Positions 56,783-64,000 of a stretch of DNA of 64,000 nucleotides are shown in pieces (positions within the stretch are counted from its first letter, which is position 1; every line of letters begins with the position of its first letter). Made by a program: the position numbers and the translations under genes. This DNA comes from an uncultured Pelagibacteraceae bacterium (GTDB lineage Bacteria > Pseudomonadota > Alphaproteobacteria > Pelagibacterales > Pelagibacteraceae): assembly GCA_902589395.1 (NCBI GenBank), contig CACIST010000001.1, positions 204,757 to 268,756 on the forward strand, given 5' to 3'. A model generated the notes under the pieces. The model ran no database searches. It saw only the letters and a program-made list of their open reading frames with translations, and was not told where the DNA came from.

Positions 56783-57702
56783 TGAGCAAAAAAATTGCTT
56801 TCATGGGTACTCCCACCATTTCTGGGCAAATACTTAAATCATTGTATCAAAATGGTTTTGATATTGAGGTTGTTTATACTCAACCACCTGTAGCATCAAA
56901 TAGAGGACACAGATTAAATAAGTCACCAGTTCATATAATGGCTGAAATATTAAACATTCCTGTTAGAACTCCAATTATATTAGATAATACTGAAGAAAAA
57001 AATTTTCTAAAGAAACAAAATATAAGTTTAGGTATTGTTGTTGCTTATGGACAGATTCTTAAAAAAAATATTTTAGAAATTCCAAAATATGGATGGATAA
57101 ATATTCATTATTCACTTTTACCAAAATTACGAGGTGCAGCTCCCATTCAAAGAGCAATTATGGACAATCAAACATCAACGGGTATTTCTATAATGAAAAT
57201 TGATGAGGGTTTAGACTCTGGTCCCGTCTGTAATCAATATTCCATAAATATTTTAGAAAACGAAAATAGTGAGGATTTGTCTCAAAGATTAAGTAATTTA
57301 GCATCTGAAAAAATTCTACAAATTATCGATGATATATTCGATAATAAAGTATCTTTTAAAGAACAAGATCATAGTAAATCTACATATGCAAAAAAAATTA
57401 AAAAAGAAGAAGGAAAAATAAATTGGGAGGAAAGTAATTTAAAAATAATAGGAAAAATTAATGGTCTATATCCTAATCCAGGAGGTTGGTTTGAATTTAA
57501 AGGAGAAAGATATAAGATACTAAAAGCAGAAAAATCAATTTTAAGTGGAAAAACAGGATATGTCTTATCAGATAATTTTGAAATTGGTTGTGGTGAAAAT
57601 TCAATAAAGATCATTGAGATACAAAGGCAAGGTAAAACAGCTCAAAAAACTAAGGAATTTCTGCGTGGTAGCCAAATTACTAAAGGCACTGATTTGAATT
57701 AA
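56782..57702 (+). CDS. fmt: Methionyl-tRNA formyltransferase
   Basis: This 306-residue enzyme formylates initiator Met-tRNA. The N-terminal formyltransferase fold has KIAFMGTPTISGQIL, the catalytic block INIHYSLLPKLRGAAPIQ (Asn-His) and GISIMKIDEGLDSGPV with the catalytic Asp. The C-terminal OB-like domain includes INGLYPNPGGWFEF. It is translationally coupled to def and lies 2 bases before truA. Confidence 0.97.
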   Translation: MSKKIAFMGTPTISGQILKSLYQNGFDIEVVYTQPPVASNRGHRLNKSPVHIMAEILNIPVRTPIILDNTEEKNFLKKQNISLGIVVAYGQILKKNILEIPKYGWINIHYSLLPKLRGAAPIQRAIMDNQTSTGISIMKIDEGLDSGPVCNQYSINILENENSEDLSQRLSNLASEKILQIIDDIFDNKVSFKEQDHSKSTYAKKIKKEEGKINWEESNLKIIGKINGLYPNPGGWFEFKGERYKILKAEKSILSGKTGYVLSDNFEIGCGENSIKIIEIQRQGKTAQKTKEFLRGSQITKGTDLN

Positions 57703-57704
57703 AT

Positions 57705-58445
57705 ATGTACAGATATCAAATTCTAATCGAATATGTTGGATCTTCTTTCATAGGTTGGCAGGTACAAACAAAAGGTAAAACTATACAAGGATTAATTCAA
57801 AAAAAAATTTCATATCTTTTAAATGAAAAAATTACACTTATTGGTTCGGGAAGAACAGATACCGGTGTTCATGCAATTGAGCAATCTGCACATTTTGAAG
57901 TCACTGGAAAAATCCAAAATTTAAATAAATTTTTAAAATCAATTAATTATTTTTTAAATAAATACGAAATAGCCATTATAAAAATAAAAAGAAAAAATAT
58001 GAAATTTCATGCACGTTTTTCTGCAAAAGAGAGAGTTTATAAATATGTTATTTTCAATCAATTAAGTAAACCGATCCTTCAAAATAAGCGAGGATGGTTT
58101 GTTATTAAAAATCTCGAATTAGAGATAATGAAAAAAGCAGCAAACAAGTTAATTGGAACTCATGATTTTTCAACTTTTAGAGCATCTGGATGTAATGCAA
58201 AGAGCCCAATAAGATCAATTAAATCAGTTAAAATTAAAAAGACAAAAAACAAAATTGAATTAGAGTTTAGATCTCAATCATTTTTAAAACAACAAGTAAG
58301 ATCAATGGTAGGTTGTTTAAAATATATTGGAGAAAAAAAGTGGACATTAAAAAAATTTACAAGTGTAATTAAATCAAAAAATAGAAATTTATGCGCACCG
58401 CCAGCACCAGCAGAAGGATTATTTTTGAAAAAAGTTTTATACTAA
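57705..58445 (+). CDS. truA: tRNA pseudouridine(38-40) synthase TruA
   Basis: This 246-residue enzyme isomerises uridines 38-40 of the anticodon arm. The catalytic Asp is in GSGRTDTGVHAIEQSAHF. YEYVIF-type (here YKYVIF), DFSTFRASGCNAKSPIR and RSQSFLKQQVRSMVG are the remaining core motifs. Length is normal (about 250). It ends the def-fmt-truA group and overlaps the stop of the convergent SET gene by 4 bases. Confidence 0.95.
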   Translation: MYRYQILIEYVGSSFIGWQVQTKGKTIQGLIQKKISYLLNEKITLIGSGRTDTGVHAIEQSAHFEVTGKIQNLNKFLKSINYFLNKYEIAIIKIKRKNMKFHARFSAKERVYKYVIFNQLSKPILQNKRGWFVIKNLELEIMKKAANKLIGTHDFSTFRASGCNAKSPIRSIKSVKIKKTKNKIELEFRSQSFLKQQVRSMVGCLKYIGEKKWTLKKFTSVIKSKNRNLCAPPAPAEGLFLKKVLY

Positions 58446-58915
58446 TTTTTCCTATTACCCATTGAGAATTTTTTATTAATTCTCCACCTTGATTCTGCTC
58501 TTACAATATAACCACAACAATTTTTTGACTTACATTTACAAGGAAATTGTTTGTAATCTTTGTCATAACCAAATCCATAGTCACAAGTTAATTCCTCACC
58601 TTTTTTAATATCTTTTATAGCCTTAACCCAAATTTTAAGCCCCTTACCGTCGTAGTCACAATTATTTTCACATGAGTGATTTATTAGACCAGCTGTATTC
58701 CAAGGGAAATCACCATCAAGATCATATCTTTTATTTATTGTAAATAAATATATTGGTTTACTATTATCGTATTTATCAGAATTCTCAGTTTGCTTTTTGG
58801 TAATTAATTTTCCAATGTAATCTATTATTTTTTCACCTTCTTTTATATTTCTTGTTGCGTAAAGTCCTTTACCTTTTTTATCAATATCAGACTTTTTAAT
58901 CTTATATAATTTCAT
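58442..58915 (-). CDS. SET-domain protein-lysine methyltransferase with post-SET zinc motif
   Basis: This 157-residue protein is a near-minimal SET domain. GKGLYATRNIKEGE (15-28) is the SET-N AdoMet strand, YIGKLI follows, INHSCENNC (78-86) is the knot-forming NHSC motif, and GEELTCDYGF (106-115) ends with the catalytic Tyr region. A complete post-SET C-x-C-x4-C (Cys126, Cys128, Cys133) would bind zinc with the NHSC cysteine, as in eukaryotic enzymes. It probably methylates protein lysines with AdoMet; the substrate is unknown. It is 31 bases downstream of the deacetylase-fold gene on the same strand. Confidence 0.9.
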   Translation of the reverse strand: MKLYKIKKSDIDKKGKGLYATRNIKEGEKIIDYIGKLITKKQTENSDKYDNSKPIYLFTINKRYDLDGDFPWNTAGLINHSCENNCDYDGKGLKIWVKAIKDIKKGEELTCDYGFGYDKDYKQFPCKCKSKNCCGYIVRAESRWRINKKFSMGNRKN

Positions 58916-58946
58916 ATTTTTGTGTTTAGTGTTAAAAAAAATATTA

Positions 58947-59876
58947 TCAATTAAATTCTAACAACGCATCAACATGCCTTTGAGTACTATTTTGTAAGGC
59001 TTTAAGATCATAACCACCCTCAAGTATTGAAACGACTCTACCATTACAAAAAGATTTAGAATATTCCAAAGTCCTTTTGGTAATTTTATAAAAATCCTCT
59101 GTGCTTAATCTCATTTGTGCTAACGGGTCGTTAATATGAGCATCAAAACCCGCAGAAAATAACAAAAATTCGGGTTTAAACTGCTTTATTTTAGTTAAAA
59201 CATTTTCATACGCATTTAAATAAACTTCAGATGTTGTTCCCGCTTCCAGTGGAATATTCAATACATTATTAAATTTTCCATTTTCCTTATGTGAACCTGA
59301 GCCGGGGTAATAAGGGTATTGGTGAGTAGATACATATAATACCTTTTCATTATCATAAAAAATATCTTGAGTTCCATTCCCATGGTGAACATCAAAATCA
59401 ATTATTGCAACTTTTTTGTATTTATACTTTTCAATTAGATAATTAGCACCAACGGCTACATTATTATAAATACAAAATCCCATAGCTTTTTCTTTTTCTG
59501 CATGATGACCCGGAGGTCTTACAGCACAAAAAGCATTCTTAAATTCTTTATTTTGTACTCCATCTATTGCCGTAATAATTGAACCAACTGCATCTTTAGT
59601 AGCATCTTTACTACCAGGGGAAACTATTGTATCACCATCCAAAAATACTAAACCTTTTTTTGGAAAAGACTGTTTAACATGATTAATATAGTCTATTGAA
59701 TGGGTTTTATTTAAAAAAAAATCATCAAATTTATTTGGTTTTTTCCATATAAGATTTTTGTTATCAACTTTTTTAAAATTATCAATTATTGCGGTAACCC
59801 TATCAATTTTTTCAGGATGACCATTCCCAGTATTATGATTTTTATAAGTATCTGAAGTGATTAGACCAGTCTTCAC
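58947..59876 (-). CDS. Histone deacetylase/acetoin-utilization-family amidohydrolase
   Basis: This 309-residue protein belongs to the bacterial class II HDAC-like family. The charge-relay histidines are in RPPGHHAEKEKAMGFC (His124, His125). Zinc ligands are Asp162 and His164 in DFDVHHGNGTQ and Asp245 in SAGFDAHINDP, and the terminal LEGGYDL has the catalytic Tyr. All catalytic residues are kept, so it should deacylate a lysine or polyamine (acetylpolyamine or acetyl-lysine). It follows dapE with no gap and precedes the SET gene, probably in one operon. Confidence 0.93.
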   Translation of the reverse strand: MKTGLITSDTYKNHNTGNGHPEKIDRVTAIIDNFKKVDNKNLIWKKPNKFDDFFLNKTHSIDYINHVKQSFPKKGLVFLDGDTIVSPGSKDATKDAVGSIITAIDGVQNKEFKNAFCAVRPPGHHAEKEKAMGFCIYNNVAVGANYLIEKYKYKKVAIIDFDVHHGNGTQDIFYDNEKVLYVSTHQYPYYPGSGSHKENGKFNNVLNIPLEAGTTSEVYLNAYENVLTKIKQFKPEFLLFSAGFDAHINDPLAQMRLSTEDFYKITKRTLEYSKSFCNGRVVSILEGGYDLKALQNSTQRHVDALLEFN

Positions 59877-61031
59877 TTAAAATAATTTTCTAAAACTTTT
59901 GAATATATTAAACTCAATTTTTTTTAAATCAGCTAGTGAGACAGCTTCATCAACTTTATGCATAGTTTTTCCTACTAAGCCAAATTCTAAACAAGGGGCT
60001 ATTTTCCTTATGAACCTTGCATCTGATGTACCTCCAGTAGTTGAAAGTTTAGGTTTGATTTTAGTAACTTTTTTAATAATATTTTGTATCATAAATGTTG
60101 TGTTATTAGGCTTTGTAAGAAAAGCTTCACCTGAAACACTGTAATCAATTTTATATTTAGATTTAGTTTTACTACATACTTTTTTTAAAATTTTATTAAT
60201 TTTTTTTTTAATGGAATTTGAAGTATGCATATTATTAAATCTTATATTAAATGAGGCATATGCAAGACCTGGAATTACATTGTCTGCGATATTATTTATA
60301 TTAATTTTTGTAATTTCAAGATTTGTTGGTTGAAAATCCTTCGTGCCTTTGTCAAATCGTATATCTTTTAGTTCTTTAAGTATTCTAACTAGAGCAGTCG
60401 AAGGGTTATTTGCTCTATGAGGATATGCTACATGCCCTTGAACTCCTGTAACTGTTAATCGACCATTCATGCTTCCTCTTCGACCAATTTTAATCATTTC
60501 ACCTAATTTATTAGGATTAGTTGGCTCTCCAACCAAGCAAAAATCTATTTTCTCTCTTTTCTTTTTTAAATAGTCCACAACTTTCTTAGTTCCATTAATG
60601 GCAACACCTTCCTCATCTCCAGTAATTAAAAGACTTATTGATCCATTAAATCCTCTATTTTTTTCAACAAAAACACTTATAGCTGACACAAATGCAGCTA
60701 TAGAGCTTTTCATATCATTTGCACCCCTTCCAATTAAATGTCCTTTTTTAATTGATGGTTTAAATGGGTTTATTGTCCAATCTCTTAAATTTCCAGCAGG
60801 AACAACATCAAGATGTCCAGCATAACAAAAATTAGGACTTTTATTCCCTAATCTTGCATATAAATTTTTAACTGGAGAATATCCTTTTTCTTTGAACACT
60901 AGAATTTTAGTTTTGAAGCCAAGTTTTTTCAATTTTTTTTCCAAAAATTTCATTATTCCAGCATCTATTGGAGTTACAGTTGGAAATCTAATTAGCTCTT
61001 TAGCTAATTGAAGTTCATTTATAATTTTCAT
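59877..61031 (-). CDS. dapE: Succinyl-diaminopimelate desuccinylase
   Basis: This 384-residue M20-family zinc amidohydrolase removes succinate in the succinylase branch of lysine/diaminopimelate synthesis. Metal-binding regions are AGHLDVVPAG (His-Asp), ITGDEEGVAINGTKK (catalytic Glu), and C-terminal GTSDARFIRK and KTMHKVDEAVSL (His). It lies 5 bases after dapD and ends directly before the deacetylase-fold gene, in the same leftward run. Confidence 0.95.
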   Translation of the reverse strand: MKIINELQLAKELIRFPTVTPIDAGIMKFLEKKLKKLGFKTKILVFKEKGYSPVKNLYARLGNKSPNFCYAGHLDVVPAGNLRDWTINPFKPSIKKGHLIGRGANDMKSSIAAFVSAISVFVEKNRGFNGSISLLITGDEEGVAINGTKKVVDYLKKKREKIDFCLVGEPTNPNKLGEMIKIGRRGSMNGRLTVTGVQGHVAYPHRANNPSTALVRILKELKDIRFDKGTKDFQPTNLEITKININNIADNVIPGLAYASFNIRFNNMHTSNSIKKKINKILKKVCSKTKSKYKIDYSVSGEAFLTKPNNTTFMIQNIIKKVTKIKPKLSTTGGTSDARFIRKIAPCLEFGLVGKTMHKVDEAVSLADLKKIEFNIFKSFRKLF

Positions 61032-61036
61032 CGAAA

Positions 61037-61864
61037 CTATTCTCTCAAGAGATCGTTAATAGAGGTTTTAGATCTTGTCTTTTCATCTACTTGCTTAATT
61101 ATTACTGCACAATATAGTGAAGGTGCAGTTGGGTTATTTTTATCAGGAAGTGAACCTGGTACTACAACTGAATAAGGAGGAATTTTTCCATAAGTAATTT
61201 CTCCAGTTTTTCTATTAACAATTTTTGTAGATTGTCCTATGTACATACCCATACTCAATACAGATCCTTCTCCTACAATTACACCTTCTACTACTTCTGA
61301 CATTGCACCTAAAAAAACATTATCCTCGATAATAGTTGGTAGAGCTTGTGCGGGTTCTAAAACTCCACCTACACCTGAACCTGCAGATATATGACAATTT
61401 TTTCCAATTTGGCTACAACTTCCTGCTCTTGCAAATGTATCAATCATTGTTCCTTCATCTATGTATGCTCCAATGTTAACGTAACACGGCATTAAAACTG
61501 CATTCTTACCAACATAACTTCCCTTTCTAACTGGAGAGTTAGGCACCATTCTGAAGCCAGCTTTTTCATGATCTTCTTTTGTCCATCCTGCTGTCTTACC
61601 TTTCAGTAAATGAGCTTTGTCGTACCAGCTACTATATGGACCATTCAAATTTTCCATTGGATATAATCTAAAACTTAACATGATTGCTTTTTTCAAATGC
61701 TGATGAGTTATCCATTCACCATTTATTTTTTCAGCAACTCGTGACTTTCCACTATCTAAATCATCAATAACTTGATTTATAGTATCTTTTAAAGACTGAT
61801 CTGAAGCAGGATTTATTTGATCCTTTTTTTCCCAAGCTTCATTTATTACGTTTTCTATACTCAT
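61037..61864 (-). CDS. dapD: 2,3,4,5-Tetrahydropyridine-2,6-dicarboxylate N-succinyltransferase
   Basis: This 275-residue left-handed beta-helix (hexapeptide-repeat) enzyme succinylates tetrahydrodipicolinate. The N-terminal helical domain ends at KAIMLSFRL, then the repeats run through RKGSYVGKNAVLMPCYVNIG, DEGTMIDTFA and GVGGVLEPAQALPTIIEDNV. The C-terminal PGSLPDKNNPTAPSLYCAVI closes the active site. It is followed by dapE 5 bases on, the usual succinylase-pathway pair. Confidence 0.96.
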   Translation of the reverse strand: MSIENVINEAWEKKDQINPASDQSLKDTINQVIDDLDSGKSRVAEKINGEWITHQHLKKAIMLSFRLYPMENLNGPYSSWYDKAHLLKGKTAGWTKEDHEKAGFRMVPNSPVRKGSYVGKNAVLMPCYVNIGAYIDEGTMIDTFARAGSCSQIGKNCHISAGSGVGGVLEPAQALPTIIEDNVFLGAMSEVVEGVIVGEGSVLSMGMYIGQSTKIVNRKTGEITYGKIPPYSVVVPGSLPDKNNPTAPSLYCAVIIKQVDEKTRSKTSINDLLRE

Positions 61865-61867
61865 AAT

Positions 61868-62530
61868 TTATGAGTTTTTTAATATCCTTATTTCTTTTAA
61901 AAATAAAGAGAGATTTTCTATTTTATAGTCAATATAGTCTTTATCAGATTCTTTTTTACCCCAATATTCATTATTGATTAGCCAAACTGTGGTAGCTCCT
62001 CTTTCTTTTCCAATTGACAAGTTTTTTGCAATATCTTCAATATAAATTGTTTCTTTTGGGTCAATATCAAATTTTTTTACCATCAGATCGAATGCTTTCG
62101 CTGCAGGTTTTGGACTGTATTCTGCGTCTACTATATCAAATACATTCTCAAAGAGATCATCAATCCCCAAATGTGTAGTTATATTTTTAACATGCTCACT
62201 AGAACCATTAGTAAAAACGAACTTTCTTAAATCCAACTTTTCTATTTCACTTCTCAAAACGACATCCTTTTCCATAAAAGATAGGTCAATGTCATGAACG
62301 AAATTTAAAAACTCTTTAGGAGGAATATCATGATGTATCATTAATCCATTTAGACTTGTATTATATTTATGAAAGTATTCGGTTTGTAATTTTTTAGCTT
62401 CGACTAAGTTAATTTTTAATTTTTCAGAAATGTATTGTGTCATTCGTTTACTTACTTGACCAAATACAGATTCTAAATCTTGATAGAGAACTCCATCACA
62501 ATCGAATAAAATATTTTTTATATTTTTCAT
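61868..62530 (-). CDS. HAD-family hydrolase, pyrimidine 5'-nucleotidase-like
   Basis: This 220-residue HAD phosphatase begins ILFDCDGVLYQDLESVF with the nucleophile Asp in DCDGVLY. FVFTNGSSEHVKNI is motif II (Thr), a Lys in SPKPAAKAFDLM gives motif III, and YIEDIAKNLSIGKERG is motif IV. It resembles the SDT1/pyrimidine 5'-nucleotidase branch. In alphaproteobacteria a gene of this type lies between argB and dapD, exactly as here. It overlaps argB by 4 bases. The natural substrate is unknown. Confidence 0.87.
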   Translation of the reverse strand: MKNIKNILFDCDGVLYQDLESVFGQVSKRMTQYISEKLKINLVEAKKLQTEYFHKYNTSLNGLMIHHDIPPKEFLNFVHDIDLSFMEKDVVLRSEIEKLDLRKFVFTNGSSEHVKNITTHLGIDDLFENVFDIVDAEYSPKPAAKAFDLMVKKFDIDPKETIYIEDIAKNLSIGKERGATTVWLINNEYWGKKESDKDYIDYKIENLSLFLKEIRILKNS

Positions 62531-63375
62531 TTTCTTATTAATGTACCAGCACCTTTGTCTGAGAATAATTCAAAAAGAATTGAATGTTTTTTTCTTCCAT
62601 CAATAATTCCAACACCTGTAACTCCATTCATTACTGCATCTAAGCATGTATTAATTTTAGGAATCATACCCTCTGTTATAATTTCATTATTTATCATTTC
62701 TAAAATTTCAGATGACGTAATTTCCTCAATGAGCTTTTTTTCTTTATTTAGTACACCTTCAACATTTGTCATTAATAATAATCTTCTACATTTCAAGGAT
62801 TTAGCTATTGCACCAGCTGCTGTATCTCCATTAATATTAAATGTTTGATTATTTTTACCTAATCCTAAAGGTGATATAATTGGAACTGAATTTACCTTAA
62901 TTATATCCTTTATAATATTTGTATTTATTTTATTTGGTTTTCCCACAAAACCAAGCTCCTCTGCTTCTGGAACAATTTCAATAACATTATTTTTTTTTGT
63001 GTTTATTGATACCGCGTTTGAACCTTTTTCAATTAAAGAATTCACAATATCTTCGTTAAAATCAATAAGGACATCTTCAACTATATTAATAATTTTTTCA
63101 TCCGTAACCCTTAAACCTCTAATAAATTTTGATTGAATATTTGATTTTTCTAACTCTCTTTTAATTCTAGGACCACCTCCGTGGACTATTATTATTGATA
63201 ATCCTAACTTATTTAGAATACTTATATCTGAAATAAAATTGTTAAAAATATTTCTATCAATAAAAACGTTTCCTCCATATTTAATAACTATTAATTCATT
63301 TTTATATTTATCTATATATTTTTTAACCTCTTCGATGGAAGGACCATCTTTTGGTACTATTTTTTCTATTTCCAT
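62527..63375 (-). CDS. argB: Acetylglutamate kinase
   Basis: This 282-residue amino-acid kinase phosphorylates N-acetylglutamate in arginine synthesis. The nucleotide-binding VIKYGGNVFID, IIVHGGGPRIKRELEKSNI, SINTKKNN, IKVNSVPIISPLG and INGDTAAGAIAKSL, plus KLRGDVEGVL-type sequence (here TNVEGVLNKEKK) and MIPKINTCLDAVMNGV, are family motifs. The N-terminal helix (residues 1-20) is of the kind that forms arginine-sensitive hexamers. It is 5 bases after yidC. Confidence 0.95.
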   Translation of the reverse strand: MEIEKIVPKDGPSIEEVKKYIDKYKNELIVIKYGGNVFIDRNIFNNFISDISILNKLGLSIIIVHGGGPRIKRELEKSNIQSKFIRGLRVTDEKIINIVEDVLIDFNEDIVNSLIEKGSNAVSINTKKNNVIEIVPEAEELGFVGKPNKINTNIIKDIIKVNSVPIISPLGLGKNNQTFNINGDTAAGAIAKSLKCRRLLLMTNVEGVLNKEKKLIEEITSSEILEMINNEIITEGMIPKINTCLDAVMNGVTGVGIIDGRKKHSILFELFSDKGAGTLIRK

Positions 63376-63380
63376 TTCTA

Positions 63381-64000
63381 TTAAACAGTTTTGACAGTCG
63401 TTCTTTTGATTATTATGTACTGTTGTGCCATTGTTAAAATGTTATTTATAGTCCAGTAAATAACTAGTCCTGCTGGGAAAGGAGCAAGTATTACTGTCAA
63501 AAATAAAGGAAAGAACATAAATATTTTTGCTTGCACAGGATCGGGAGGCGTTGGATTTAGTTTTTGCTGCATCCACATTGAAACACCCATTAAGCATGGC
63601 CATACACCTATTAGTAAAAAAGAAGGGGGATCCCATGGAATTAGTCCAAATAAATTAAATATGGATGTAGGGTCTCTTTCACTTAAATCTTTTATCCAAC
63701 CAAAAAATGGTTGATGTCTCATCTCAATTGTTACAAACAAAACTTTATAAATTGCAAAGAAAAAAGGTATCTGTATAAAAATTGGAAGACACCCGCTTAT
63801 TGGATTAACTTTTTCTCTTTTGTATAATGCCATCATCTCTTGTTGGAGTTTCATTTTGTCTTCTTTATGCAACTCTTTTAGTCTTGTCATTTCTGGCTGA
63901 AGAACTTTCATTTTAGCCATTGACCTAAATGAGTAATTTGCAAGTGGAAAAAATGCTAATCTTATACATGCAGTTATCATTATAATTGCTATTCCAAAAT
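63381..64000 (-). CDS. yidC: Membrane protein insertase YidC, C-terminal part (5' truncated by window edge)
   Basis: The open frame runs off the right edge, so ATG 63980 is internal and the start lies beyond the window. The visible roughly 206 codons are the conserved 60KD_IMP core: [19 protein letters not shown], then the charged cytoplasmic loop ([20 protein letters not shown]) and [30 protein letters not shown] and the last helices ending [20 protein letters not shown]. YidC inserts membrane proteins with or without Sec. The large periplasmic domain is upstream and unseen. argB follows with no engB between. Confidence 0.94.
   Translation of the reverse strand, partial: FGIAIIMITACIRLAFFPLANYSFRSMAKMKVLQPEMTRLKELHKEDKMKLQQEMMALYKREKVNPISGCLPIFIQIPFFFAIYKVLFVTIEMRHQPFFGWIKDLSERDPTSIFNLFGLIPWDPPSFLLIGVWPCLMGVSMWMQQKLNPTPPDPVQAKIFMFFPLFLTVILAPFPAGLVIYWTINNILTMAQQYIIIKRTTVKTV

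Overview
The window is about 64 kb of very AT-rich, tightly packed bacterial chromosome. Gene content and order point to a streamlined alphaproteobacterium of the SAR11 (Pelagibacterales) type. The signs are extreme A+T bias in the third codon position, Lys/Asn/Ile-rich proteins, almost no intergenic DNA, and alphaproteobacterial neighbourhoods (argH-lipoprotein-lysA, helicase-fdxA-carD, J protein-cobS-cobT with bolA, thrS-infC-rpmI-rplT-pheS-pheT, argB-HAD-dapD-dapE). Assignment to SAR11 is inference from style and synteny. I see no insertion sequence, prophage, integrase or CRISPR array. No gap without a gene exceeds 300 bases; the longest, 190 bases before a tiny lysine-rich gene, appears to be regulatory.

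Layout: 1-1350, end of dnaA and dnaN. 1347-4810 (minus), argH, a small lipoprotein, lysA, plsC. 4834-6648, a TlpA-like thioredoxin, an esterase and an HNH protein. 6649-8259 (minus), a YqaA-like membrane protein, DsbB-like protein and Coq7. 8317-10111, tRNA-Leu and an acyl-CoA ligase. 10222-10448, a stand-alone 27-residue polycationic protein with its own promoter, 5' hairpin and terminator. 10446-14506 (minus), an SUV3-like helicase, TerB-like protein, FdxA and CarD-like regulator. 14639-19724, acetoacetyl-CoA synthetase and a TAXI-type TRAP transporter. 19728-20327 (minus), a hotdog thioesterase and tRNA-Arg. 20405-26405, a pyruvate dehydrogenase E1/E2 pair with rearranged domains, a gamma-butyrobetaine-hydroxylase-like dioxygenase and an EamA transporter. 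26402-27169 (minus), uppP. 27348-33277, gltD-gltB. 33270-34031 (minus), a hydrolase. 34074-44493, a glycosyltransferase, thrS-infC-rpmI-rplT-pheS-pheT-lepA and a second glycosyltransferase. 44486-45487 (minus), a sugar epimerase. 45539-49139, tRNA-Ser, gyrB and a RegB-type kinase. 49136-52420 (minus), J protein-cobS-cobT, with bolA divergent. 52693-54295 (minus), aroK-aroB. 54351-58445, two unknown envelope proteins, def, fmt and truA. 58442-64000 (minus), yidC, argB, a HAD phosphatase, dapD, dapE, a histone-deacetylase-fold enzyme and a SET-domain methyltransferase.

Most of this is core metabolism and information processing: lysine and peptidoglycan precursors (lysA, dapD, dapE, uppP), arginine (argB, argH), shikimate (aroK, aroB), nitrogen assimilation (gltBD), pyruvate oxidation and translation. 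The points most worth a second look are four. (1) The lipoyl domain of pyruvate dehydrogenase sits on E1 and is missing from E2. (2) A 27-residue Lys/Arg protein has an unusually complete transcription unit, beside a CarD homologue with a histone-H1-like tail. (3) A SET methyltransferase with an intact post-SET zinc motif lies next to a histone-deacetylase-fold enzyme; together with (2) this suggests, without proving, a bacterial lysine-modification system acting on polycationic DNA-binding proteins. (4) A CobS/CobT plus J-protein plus BolA cluster lies in a lineage not expected to make cobalamin.
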